From: Tomocerus qinae
Taxonomy: Eukaryota > Arthropoda > Collembola > Entomobryomorpha > Tomoceridae
Assembly (NCBI GenBank): GCA_020055645.1
Contig: CM034547.1
Location: forward strand, 28,892,513-28,956,512
DNA length: 64,000 nt
Reading direction: 5' to 3'
Shown: positions 1 to 12,300 of the stretch, piece after piece
Position numbering within the stretch: the first letter of the stretch is position 1
How the letters are laid out: every line of letters begins with the position of its first letter
Translations under genes and position numbers: made by a program
Notes under the pieces: model-generated
Seen by the model: only the letters and a program-made list of their open reading frames with translations
The model's database searches: none
What the model was told of the DNA's origin: nothing

Positions 1-1625
1 GCCAAATTGGGAAGAATTGGGAAGAATTAGGCCAAATTGGGAAGAATTGGGCCAAATTGGGAAGAATTAGGCCAAATTGGGAAGAATTGGGCCAAATTGG
101 GAAGAATTAGGCCAAATTGGGAAGAATTGGGAAGAATTAGGCCAAATTGGGAAGAATTGGGCCAAATTGGGAAGAATTGGGAAGAATTAGGCCAAATTGG
201 GAAGAATTGGGCCAAATTGGGAAGAATTGGGCCAAATTGGGAAGAATTAGGCCAAATTGGGAAGAATTGGGCCAAATTGGGAAGAATTGGGCCAAATTGG
301 GAAGAATTGGGCCAAATTGGGAAGAATTAGGCCAAATTGGGAAGAATTGGGAAGAATTAGGCCAAATTGGGAAGAATTGGGCCAAATTGGGAAGAATTAG
401 GCCAAATTGGGAAGAATTGGGCCAAATTGGGAAGAATTGGGAAGAATTAGGCCAAATTGGGAAGAATTGGGCCAAATTGGGAAGAATTGGGCCAAATTGG
501 GAAGAATTAGGCCAAATTGGGAAGAATTAGGCCAAATTGGGAAGAATTGGGAAGAATTAGGCCAAATTGGGAAGAATTAGGCCAAATTGGGAAGAATTGG
601 GAAGAATTAGGCCAAATTGGGAAGAATTGGGAAGAATTAGGCCAAATTTGGAAGAATTGGGCCAAATTGGGAAGAATTGGGAAGAATTAGGCCAAATTTG
701 GAAGAATTGGGCCAAATTGGGAAGAATTAGGCCAAATTGGGAAGAATTGGGCCAATTTGGGAAGAATTGGGAAGAATTAGGCCAAATTAAGAATTGGGCC
801 AAATTGGGAAGCCAAATTGGGAAGAATTGGGCCAATTTGGGAAGAATTAGGCCAAATTGGGAAGAATTAGGCCAAATTGGGAAGAATTGGGCCAAATTGG
901 GAAGAATTAGGCCAAATTGGGAAGAATTGGGCCAAATTGGGAAGAATTAGGCCAAATTGGGAAGAATTGGGCCAAATTGGGAAGAATTGGGCCAAATTGG
1001 GAAGAATTAGGCCAAATTGGGAAGAATTGGGCCAAATTGGGAAGAATTGGGCCAAATTGGGAAGAATTGGGCCAAATTGGGAAGAATTAGGCCAAATTGG
1101 GAAGAATTGGGAAGAATTAGGCCAAATTGGGAAGAATTGGGCCAAATTGGGAAGAATTGGGAAGAATTAGGCCAAATTGGGAAGAATTGGGCCAAATTGG
1201 GAAGAATTGGGCCAAATTGGGAAGAATTAGGCCAAATTGGGAAGAATTAGGCCAAATTGGGAAGAATTGGGAAGAATTAGGCCAAATTGGGAAGAATTAG
1301 GCCAAATTGGGAAGAATTGGGAAGAATTAGGCCAAATTGGGAAGAATTGGGAAGAATTAGGCCAAATTTGGAAGAATTGGGCCAAATTGGGAAGAATTGG
1401 GAAGAATTAGGCCAAATTTGGAAGAATTGGGCCAAATTGGGAAGAATTAGGCCAAATTGGGAAGAATTGGGCCAATTTGGGAAGAATTAGGCCAAATTGG
1501 GAAGAATTAGGCCAAATTGGGAAGAATTGGGCCAAATTGGGAAGAATTAGGCCAAATTGGGAAAAATTGGGCCAAATTGGGAAGAATTGGGCTAAATTGG
1601 GAAGAATTGGCAGAATTGGGCAATT
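1..1625. repeat. Satellite/minisatellite array of 10-bp modules
   Basis: The array is made almost only of three 10-bp modules: gccaaattgg, gaagaattgg and gaagaattag. They alternate in irregular order, so the local period is 20 or 30 bp. Rare variants (gccaaatttg, gccaatttgg) and one disrupted patch near 789-812 act as landmarks. These landmarks recur 720 bp apart, which shows a higher-order unit. The array starts before the window and decays at about 1560-1625 (gaaaaattgg, gctaaattgg). It reads open in several frames on both strands only because no module makes a stop in those frames; nothing suggests it is translated. Confidence 0.97.
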
Positions 1626-2275
1626 GGTTTTGGGTGATATTTCAAACAAGTATAAGTTAACCTAGTACTAGTGGAGGATGTGTTACCATATCCACCAACC
1701 TTGGCTCATGTTATACATTATGTTTAGTACTTGTCAAACACATTGGTTAAAATTACACTGTGAAGGTAAAGAAAAGTTCATGTATGAAAAATCAACATGA
1801 ATTGGATGCTCCATGTCACATGTGATACATTCTACAAATTAAAATTCTATTTTATAACCACCGTTTTAGATAGAGCAATAAATTTACCTGCCTATATATC
1901 TATGTATGTAACTATGTGTGGTAGGTCAGGGTGAAAAGCGAGAACAAGTAAATATTTGCAATTTTGAAACAAATAAATATTTGTTTGTCCAATACGCATG
2001 ATCATTGCAAACCTTTCGAAATTGAGTCCTGCTTTGGCTGGGGGCTACTAGTAATGGATAAAGCATACGATGCGCATCTTGGTATCAATTTCAATTGCAA
2101 TAATTTAGTTATTGCAGATGTATTTTGATGTTTTCTATTTGCAATTACAATTTGCAAATTTTCCACTGTACATTTCTTTATATGTAAATTTATACATTTA
2201 TTTATATTATTCAATAGTATACAATAGTGAATAAATAAATATATAATTATATATATTTTTAATCTTTACAGATAG
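1626..2275. other. Intergenic, no gene seen
   Basis: AT-rich unique-looking sequence between the satellite and the first foldback element. Nothing in it resembles a coding exon or RNA gene. A short AT-rich dyad around aaataaatatttgtttg (about 1970-1988) is the only local structure I noticed. Confidence 0.6.
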
Positions 2276-2507
2276 TCGGAACCAAGGAGCTTTAACTGGT
2301 TGGGGTATCCCTTGGTTTCTCTTCGGCTGTTTTTTCATAAGGAGGGTTCAGTTAGGCACTTTGCGTGAATATCTATAAGGGACGTTTTTCGTCCCTTATC
2401 CGATTGTTGCCAATGACAACTGGTAGGATTTGTCCCTTATAGATATTCACGCAAAGTGCCTAGCTGAACCCTCCTGTTAAAGCTGTTGACACTCCTTGGT
2501 CGGAACA
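2276..2507. mobile_element. Foldback/MITE-like element 1
   Basis: Positions 2341-2381 and 2431-2475 are nearly perfect reverse complements (ggagggttcag... against ...ctgaaccctcc) around a loop of about 50 bp. A second, imperfect complementary pair lies outside: accaaggag near 2282 and ctccttggt near 2491-2499. There is no coding capacity. The structure fits a non-autonomous foldback or MITE-type element; the exact ends and target-site duplication are not certain. Confidence 0.75.
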
Positions 2508-2533
2508 AAATCAAATTGATAAATATTTCATGT

Positions 2534-3003
2534 TATTGTCCCCACCAGCTAACTTCTTTTGTACAGAAAGGATGGGAAGCCTATCCCTTCTATACTAACT
2601 AAAATACCATAGGGTTAGATTTGTCGCCCGTCTGGTGTGTATTAAAACTGATTTTAATGTGTGAAAGCTATGTCACGCCCTTCTACCCTGTACGAAAGTC
2701 ATTTTCGATATGATCTCTAGTCTGTTTCCATAGGGCTGTAAAAAACAGATCAAATTGGTCAATCTCCATTTAAGTTTACAAATTTGATCTGTTTTTTACA
2801 GCCCTTTGGAAACAGCCTAGCGATCATATTCAAAATGACTTTCGTACAGGGCAGTAGGGCGTGACATAGCTTTCACACGTTAAAATCAATTTTAACACAC
2901 ACCGGACGGGCGACAAATCTAACCCTATGATAACTTAGTTAGTATAGAAGGACACGCTTCCTATCTGTTCTGTACAATAGAAGTTTCGAGGATGGGACAA
3001 TAT
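2534..3003. mobile_element. Foldback/MITE-like element 2, long hairpin
   Basis: Two arms of roughly 230 bp, about 2536-2765 and 2772-3000, are reverse complements with scattered mismatches. The terminal bases are tattgtccc at the left and gggacaata at the right. The centre is a short AT-rich loop flanked by a copy of aaacagatcaaatt and its complement. There is no ORF of note. It lies less than 30 bp after element 1 and shares no obvious sequence with it, so it is a separate family. Confidence 0.85.
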
Positions 3004-3289
3004 ATGGAGTGCTTATTTCCATGCAATCCTAATTGGCGAATGTCTACTGTATTAATTTGTTTTTGATGTGGATTGTAAAATATTTCCATTTTTAGTGTTC
3101 TCGTTCAGTGGCCAAACATAAGTTGTTACGAGAAAGAACTTAATTACATTAGATATAGTAAGCCAGTTACTTGTGAATTTTAAGCAACTTGATCCAATTT
3201 CCAAGTCATTTGCTGAAATGAGAATGATTTAGCCTATATACTCATATTATTATAATTCCGTGGATTTAGCTGACAGGATCAGAAGAAAT

Positions 3290-4479
3290 GGCTGAATTTA
3301 GACAGCGGTGTCCCGTTTCCTTTGTTTCCTTCGTTTCCTGCGTTTCCTTCTTCCGTTTCCTCCGTTTCCTTCCTCACCGTTTCCTTCAGTATTCTTTTAA
3401 CCTCTCATATTTTCTCCGTTTCCTTCTTTCCGTTAAAATGTACTAAACTACTCTTTTGTTTCCTGCGTTTCCTTATTTCCTGCGTTTCCTACACCGTCCA
3501 TACAATGTAAATGTACCCAATGCCCATTCTCAGAGCAACATCTAGGGGACTTTCTAGCATCTGCAGGTGCTAGAAAGTCCTCGGGGATTTTCTAGCATCT
3601 GCAGTTGCTAGAAAGTCCCCTAGGACTTTCTAGCATCTTTTTTTATAATTCCCAAAAGTTCCCGAAGGCAGATTATTATCATCAAAATTAATTCTAAATC
3701 ATCATCATCATAAAATAATAGTATCTCGTTACCGGTCACTAATTTTCGGTTCTTTTTTGACCTAACCTAATTAAAAATAGTTTATTTTTTATTAGGTTAG
3801 GTCAGAAAAGAGGCTAAAATAGTGACCGGCAACATATACAACAAGGTGTTACAGGTCACTATTTTTCGGTCTTTTTTGACCTAACCTAATTAAAAATAGT
3901 TTATCTTTCATTAGGTTAGGTCAGAAAAGAGGCTAAAATAGTGACCGGCAACATATACAACAAGGTGTTACAGGTGACTATTTTTCGGTCTTTTTTGACC
4001 TAACCTAATTAAAAATAGTTTATCTTTTATTAGGTTAGGTCAGAAAAGAGGCGAAAATAGTGACCGGCAACATATACAACAAGGTATCGCTGCTTAAATT
4101 CAACAAATATTTAGTCTGCCTTCGGGAACATTTTGAAAATGGAAAAAGGGTGCTTGAAAGTCCCCAGGGACTTTCTACCACCTGCAGATGCTAGAGAGTC
4201 CCCTAGATCAGAGCAACTGGGCTGGTAACCTTAAACACTAGCGTTGTACTGCCTTTTATTAGGTTTGTACGAAACGCAGGAAACGAAGGAAACGCAGGAA
4301 ACAAAGGAAACGCAGGAAACAAAAGAGTAGTTTAGTTTATTACATTCTAAGGAAAAAAACGGAGAAAATATGAGAGGTTAAAAGAACACTGAAGGAAACG
4401 GTGAGGAAGGAAACGGAAGAAGGAAACGCAGGAAACGAAGGAAACAAAGGAAACGGGACACCGCTGTCTAAATTCAGCC
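3290..4479. mobile_element. Foldback element 3, with nested inverted and tandem repeats
   Basis: The ends are exact complements: ggctgaatttagacagcgg at 3290 and its reverse complement ending at 4479. The outer arms, about 3290-3495 and 4270-4479, are rich in tttcctgcg/tttccttcg-type modules (cgcaggaaa on the other strand) and share a ctaaactactctttt segment. Inside are short palindromes built on ctttctagcatctgcag (3550-3640, with a partner near 4150-4205). The core has three tandem units of about 120 bp at 3731-4086, each itself a hairpin. No transposase is present, so it is a non-autonomous foldback element. Confidence 0.85.
3731..4086. repeat. Three tandem 120-bp hairpin units inside foldback element 3
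   Basis: The units start near 3731, 3851 and 3970 and are almost identical. Each has an outer stem (ggtcactatttttcgg with its partner near ctaaaatagtgacc) and an inner stem in which cctaacctaa pairs with ttaggttagg across an AT-rich loop. Each ends with the same linker, aacatatacaacaaggtg. The high identity suggests recent tandem amplification. Confidence 0.9.
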
Positions 4480-5134
4480 GAAGAAATTAATGCTTTGATG
4501 CCCAAAAAGTGTCTTTGTTTCTTCTCTACGGTCCATCCTATCGGATTTCGCAAGTCCATATTACATGGACCTGTTTATTGCGTTCGGTGTCACCAACTGC
4601 TACACTAGGCGCTCAGTTTTAATTTGCGGTATTTTGTGGAATCAATCAGTGAGACAAGAGCGATTTTGCACAGTATTTCCAGAATCACATGCACTGCTCT
4701 GCTGTGCTGACGGCTCGACAAACTTTACTTGAGGCTGTTGACAACTTGAAATTTGGTCAGAGGAACTTTGACAGACAGTCCGTTTCCGTAAAGTAATGTT
4801 TATTTTTGCTTTGCTTACTAGTACTACTTGTTTGGTTGAATTTGAACCGAATTGACATTTAGAGACACTATGACACAAATTGAAGTTAATCTAATATGTA
4901 TATTAAATGTTTTTACAAAATCTGACCTCCAATCTTAAGTTTTATATTTTAATTTCAAATTTAGATAAATAAATGTTATTTGTCTGGTTCTATAGGAGAA
5001 AGACCACGTACGGAGAATACTGCTATCAGCTTAAAAGTCCTGACTTGGGTGGCTATAGTCTAATCAAATAAACGGTGACAGACAGAACTTGAGTCTTTGT
5101 ATAGATATAAAAGCCTTCTTACCTGTGCAAAGAA
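4480..5134. promoter_or_regulatory. Intergenic; upstream region of RTCB
   Basis: There is no coding exon here. It must hold the promoter and 5' leader of the tRNA-ligase gene that starts at 5135. A TATAAAAG string lies around 5106-5113, only about 25 bases before the start codon. That is too close to serve as a conventional TATA box for this start, so I do not call a core promoter. Confidence 0.4.
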
Positions 5135-7539
<2,405 letters not shown>

Positions 7540-7735
7540 TACTTAATTACTGATGTTTTACTACAATAATCTCAACATTGGAACTGATTATTATGTATTA
7601 TTTAATGCGCTTACTTCAGGAAAGTTCTCTCAAATTGTAAAATGTGAGTAAGCGTTCTGTAAATATGCAATGATAAAGTGTTTGTACATTATATAAACTG
7701 TTAATACCTAACATTTCGGTTTGCATCCAGTGATT

Positions 7736-7741
7736 AATAAA
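7736..7741 (+). terminator. Polyadenylation signal of RTCB
   Basis: A canonical AATAAA about 200 bases after the RTCB stop codon, the first on this strand in the 3' region. Confidence 0.6.
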
Positions 7742-8329
7742 AAATATTTTGGAAACAATTTTACGGAAGCTGCTGACAGATTATGTGTCATTAAATTAAT
7801 CATATCAAAACTCCTTCATTTCGCCGCATATCGGCATCCGTATGTATGTAATTAAATACATTATTATGTGACACGAACACCACTTTTTATATTTTTAAGT
7901 TTGGTTAAACAGTACACTACACAAACTACACATTATGTACTACATACAACCTGTCCTTACAAAGCGGAAGTTCTGGTTAGGAAGCATTTAATTTGCCTTA
8001 ACTTTCGGCTATCAGACCATGATTTTGTGTGGGTCTGATATTTAATGCAATTGGTTTAGGTTAGTTTAGTATGCGTGATAAACTTAGTTTTCCGCAAAGG
8101 TTAAATTATGGAATGCATTAGGAAAATTATATGGTTTATGTAAATGTACATAATTTTCTGTTTGATGAGTTTTAGAATTCAGTGAATTCCTGTAATTTAA
8201 TATCTGTATAGTTATGAATGAATAAGAGTTGACCTTCAAGAATTCCATAAAGCTGGAGATTTTTGCGACTTTGTTTTGCACATCAATCTGAATTTACGAG
8301 ACTAATATTCTATTCGTTTTCGGGTCACA
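7742..8329. other. Intergenic, upstream of the odorant-binding protein gene
   Basis: AT-rich sequence with no recognisable exon. It separates the RTCB 3' end from the next start codon and should contain the promoter of the odorant-binding protein gene. Confidence 0.5.
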
Positions 8330-9191
8330 ATGAACAAGTACACTTCTTTGACTGCTGTTTTCGCAGCGTTGATTTCTGTAAGTGTTTATCCGTATTTCAC
8401 AGTTTACTATAATCTTATGCCTAAAAGAACTTCTGTCAGAATAATTTTTGTTTGTTACCAAAAACAGATTTCTTTAGCTCAAGAAGAAACACAATGTAGA
8501 GGTGAACAGCTAAAATTCACTGACCATCAAAAAGCCCAAATAGCAGAATGTTTGGAAGCAAATGGAATCAAAACCGTTTGGAAAATCCCAGCCGAAAAAT
8601 TAGCAGTAAATTTCTTTTCAGTATATTTTGCATAGTGAATATCATATCATTCTTAAAGTATAATAGATTTGTATGATTTCTAGTGTTTTGGCGTGTGCAT
8701 TTTGGAGAAAAAGGACCTGGTAAGGATGAACCTGATAATTTATTCATTATTTACTCTTGATAACTTTTGTATGGTTCATTTGTATGGTATGGATTTGCTA
8801 AACAACTTTTTGTAATACAGCTGACCCCTGAGGGAAAAATTAATCATGAGAAATCTCTAAAGTATATTGATGCTGTCATGCCTGATAAATATAAAAAGCC
8901 ATTGATTGATGGAGTCGACAAATGTATCAAAGACCACGGTAAGTCTTTGTTTTAATATACTAATGTGTCACTTTTATATCATAACAATTATAAACGATAC
9001 AAATTTTTAGGGGACAAGGTAAAAATGGACGGAGATCCAAAATGCATTTCGTTTCTGGAGGTTGGACTATGTGTTCACGACGTATTTCTTGATGTAAGTT
9101 ATCTCAGACTTATTATGCAAAATGTTTAGCAAGTTTACAACGACTGTACTAAATTGGGTGTATTCATTTCCAACAGATTTGCGTTGAATAA
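8330..9191 (+). CDS. Odorant-binding protein (PBP/GOBP family), secreted
   Basis: Six small exons join in frame: 8330-8377, 8468-8605, 8684-8719, 8821-8938, 9011-9093 and 9177-9191. They give 145 residues. Residues 1-20 look like a signal peptide, encoded mainly by exon 1. The six-cysteine OBP pattern is present: C1 Cys44 (ECLEANG), C2/C3 Cys63/Cys67 as C-FGV-C, C4 Cys109 (DKC), C5 Cys125 and C6 Cys134. Spacings are C2-X3-C3, C3-X41-C4, C4-X15-C5 and C5-X8-C6. C1-C2 is only 18 residues, shorter than the usual 25-30. Extra cysteines are Cys26 and Cys143. OBPs are small secreted carriers of hydrophobic odorants and other ligands. The C2/C3 exon is only 36 nt. Confidence 0.88.
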
Positions 9192-9361
9192 CTAATTCAA
9201 CTGTGTAACTATCTATTTAAACGGTCAAGATTTATTGGAGCTCGGAATTTAGAAAAAACTATTAATTAAACTTAGGCTTTGGCCTAAGGCTCTTATTTGT
9301 GATCACAGCTGTAGCTAGAATAGGACTACGACTTGTTCTAATTGTATCCGCTTAAAAGACT

Positions 9362-9367
9362 AATAAA
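9362..9367 (+). terminator. Candidate polyadenylation signal of the odorant-binding protein gene
   Basis: AATAAA about 170 bases after the stop codon. No stronger nearer candidate was noticed. Confidence 0.45.
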
Positions 9368-12300
9368 AGTATATACGAGCACACTGAAATAGGAACCCCA
9401 AAGGAAACTTTTCTATGTATCATATTACATAATTTAAACTACTAACCATTTCAGACTCGCCCAAATTAAAAAAATCCTCTTTCTGTCATGTTTTTATAAG
9501 TATCTATAACCTATTCACTTACGATTATATACATAATGCACAGTCCTTTTCATCATTCAAGGACAAAAGTAAATCATAAAGATACCACAAACCCTGGACG
9601 TGGACCATCCTTCTATTCTTTTACTTTAACATCGTCACTGAATAGGGGTCCATGTATCAAATTATCTGCTACTGGTGTATTGATGTGACATAACTCCTAG
9701 TTTCTTAGAAGGCAGAATGTATCTTATTAAAATCATAAGATTCGAAGAATTTATGAAGGAATACAAAATAAACGTCATGATACCAGAAGTTAACCTTCAT
9801 GAAAAAGAATATTTTTGTAGCAAACCCAGGCCAGGGCCAGGTAGGCTATTCAGTTACATGTAGAATGTAAATACTACAACATTACTGAAATACCGAAGTA
9901 CAAAGTATATGCCAGTATACAGTATTGGCAATTTGGGCAGTACTCCCCATCTGTCCAGCATTCTCAAACCAAATGAATTTATAAAGCCTATAAGTTTTGA
10001 TATTATGCGATAATTTATTGAGAAGTGTCCCAAGAAAGTCAAATCTGTACTGAGATTCACTGGGGCATTGCAATAATAATCTTCGTATGTTGTAAAATGT
10101 TGCATAGTGTTAGACTAGTAAGTGTATCTGCTCCATAATTATGTGGTTTGTCAAAGCCCATTATCGAATTGATTTCTACAGTAATTACGTATAGATAGTA
10201 TTCCGTTTTAGAATTGGTTGCCAAAATTTTTGTGGATTGCACACCGCAGCTGCGTGCATTCCTTTGTTGTTTGGTAATAGTTATGTCATTGTCGTCATCC
10301 ATAAAAGTCATTGCTAATTAGCACCGAAAATGCTATTTTTGTACATGTTTGTATACATGCAGATACACTGATATGGGTAGACTGGAGTAAACTAGAGTTG
10401 GGAGCCAATAGTACATTCGTAATTATCACATAATTAGTTTGCAACTCAGAACTTGTAAAAATCAACGGTGTGGCTTAATAAGCACTAAGTTTCCTTCAAG
10501 GACAGAAATGTCAAAAGAGAAGCAAGCCCACGACATTATGAGGCAAAATCTAATAATTGTGAGTGTGTTTGAGTTACACTTACAAGATTGCAAATTACAT
10601 TTGCCATTATATGCATGCATGTACATGTGTTTATGATTGTGACTTTGCTGTTCCTTTGCTTCTTCAACTTTCTGCTTCAGTGATGTTTTTCATTTACATT
10701 TTATGGAGCAAAAACTACTCTTGAAATACTAACCTTTGCATTCCAATATGTTTTTGATTAGAATTACAATTATAGTGACATTACATCTATTAGCTATGAG
10801 TATGTTATATCATGGACAGTCAAGTCACATTTTAGGAAGATGTTCATATCTCAACATAATGTAGGGTTGTAGGACAAATCCCATCTAATTCAAAGTCATG
10901 GCCATAAAGAAATTGAAGAAAATGTAATCATAGCTAATTATAGCATTCAATATGTAGCATCTTCCCAATAGAGTAATTTCGGGGGTCCCTAATTGCTAAT
11001 TGCCTGAACTAAATACTTTGTACATTGACGCATTGAGATTTAGAGCTTCAATGTTGTAGAATTACATTTGTTATACCTAAGTTTACTAATACTACTAGAA
11101 TCGTATCAAATTAGATAACTACACTGCGTACCATTAGTATAAATTATTTGACGAAGATGGACCTTTCTTATGCAGGAACTTGTTAGAGAATCCTGTATTT
11201 TATATAATTGGTACGTAGCAGGGTCAGATCATTGTATCGGGGTAATGATATCCAAATTGATGGATAAAGTAAGGAAAACAAACACTAAGACCTTGTTCTG
11301 TTGGTTTGATTGGAATTTATTCTTACACTTTGGTAGTGATACACATAAAATAGGAGGTCAAGGGGATTGTTATTTAAAACTGCCTGTACAACAAACATAT
11401 GCAAAAAGATTAAATGTATTCCAATGGTATATTTTACACATGAATGTGCTATGTATTACACTTACACTTTACACGCTACCAAAATCAAACCGAAACCAAA
11501 GTAGTGCATGGATTTATGTGTAGAAGAATGTTGAGGTGCCAATGTTTTAATCTACTTTTTGCAGTTCATAAAATATTGACAAAGAACTATGAGTCATACG
11601 ATATGCATTATAATGAAACTTGCAGTTTTTCATATGATCTATACCTATAGATAGTAAAGTGTAATAAAGTAAGTAATATAGGTATGTAAAGTTTTAGACA
11701 AAAATCAAGCTATGCTCGCTAATAAGTACTTGAACTAATGTTCCATAAACATATACTAGTAGACATAGATGACTGCTGTTGAGACAGCTAACAAAATATC
11801 ATGATGGTGCATATAATTGTTTAGCGCCTGCACCTATTTCTGTCGGAAAAAGTGCAAAGTAGACCAACAAGGATTAAATGAAAACCAAAAAATCGAAGTA
11901 GGTATTTATCCCGGAGGTGATTTAGATATCTTCTGTGCTAAAGAAGAGCGTGGACGTGCATACTAAGCAGATTTGTTGTGCCCCATGCTGTAAAAACAAT
12001 GTAAACATTAAAATAATACGTCAGCAAAACATATTTCGTATTCATATTTGTTTTATCTATTCAGCTATAGATTACTACTATTGCTAAGTATCTACTATTG
12101 TATGCATATTACATTCAACTGTTTAATTCAGAGACACTCGGATCCTCCAGCCGGTACGCAGAGCATTGTAGATTTAACACCTTCTTTATACACTGTTTGG
12201 AAAAGCAGATTTTGTTTAATCTCTTGTTTCTTACATGTAATAGAATTTGTTTGTTTCCTATAGTATAGTAGAGCGAAGGTATATATTTACATGTTGCAGT

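Noticed and set aside
27..1665. Overlapping open frames on both strands, with Asn/Trp/Gly-rich or Pro/Phe-rich repeats
   Set aside because: They come from the satellite modules, which contain no stop in those frames. There are no splice sites, no start context and no family match.
3731..4086. CRISPR-like regular repeats
   Set aside because: Three direct units of 120 bp without variable spacers, inside a foldback element in an animal genome; not a CRISPR array.
4642..4878. Minus-strand open frame of 78 codons before RTCB
   Set aside because: Ser/Gln-rich translation with no similarity and no exon signals.
5106..5113. TATA box for RTCB
   Set aside because: TATAAAAG lies only about 25 bases before the start codon, which would place transcription start at or after the ATG.
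11170..11523. 117-codon open frame in the desert
   Set aside because: Composition and lack of motifs fit chance in AT-rich DNA; no splice-linked neighbour exons seen.
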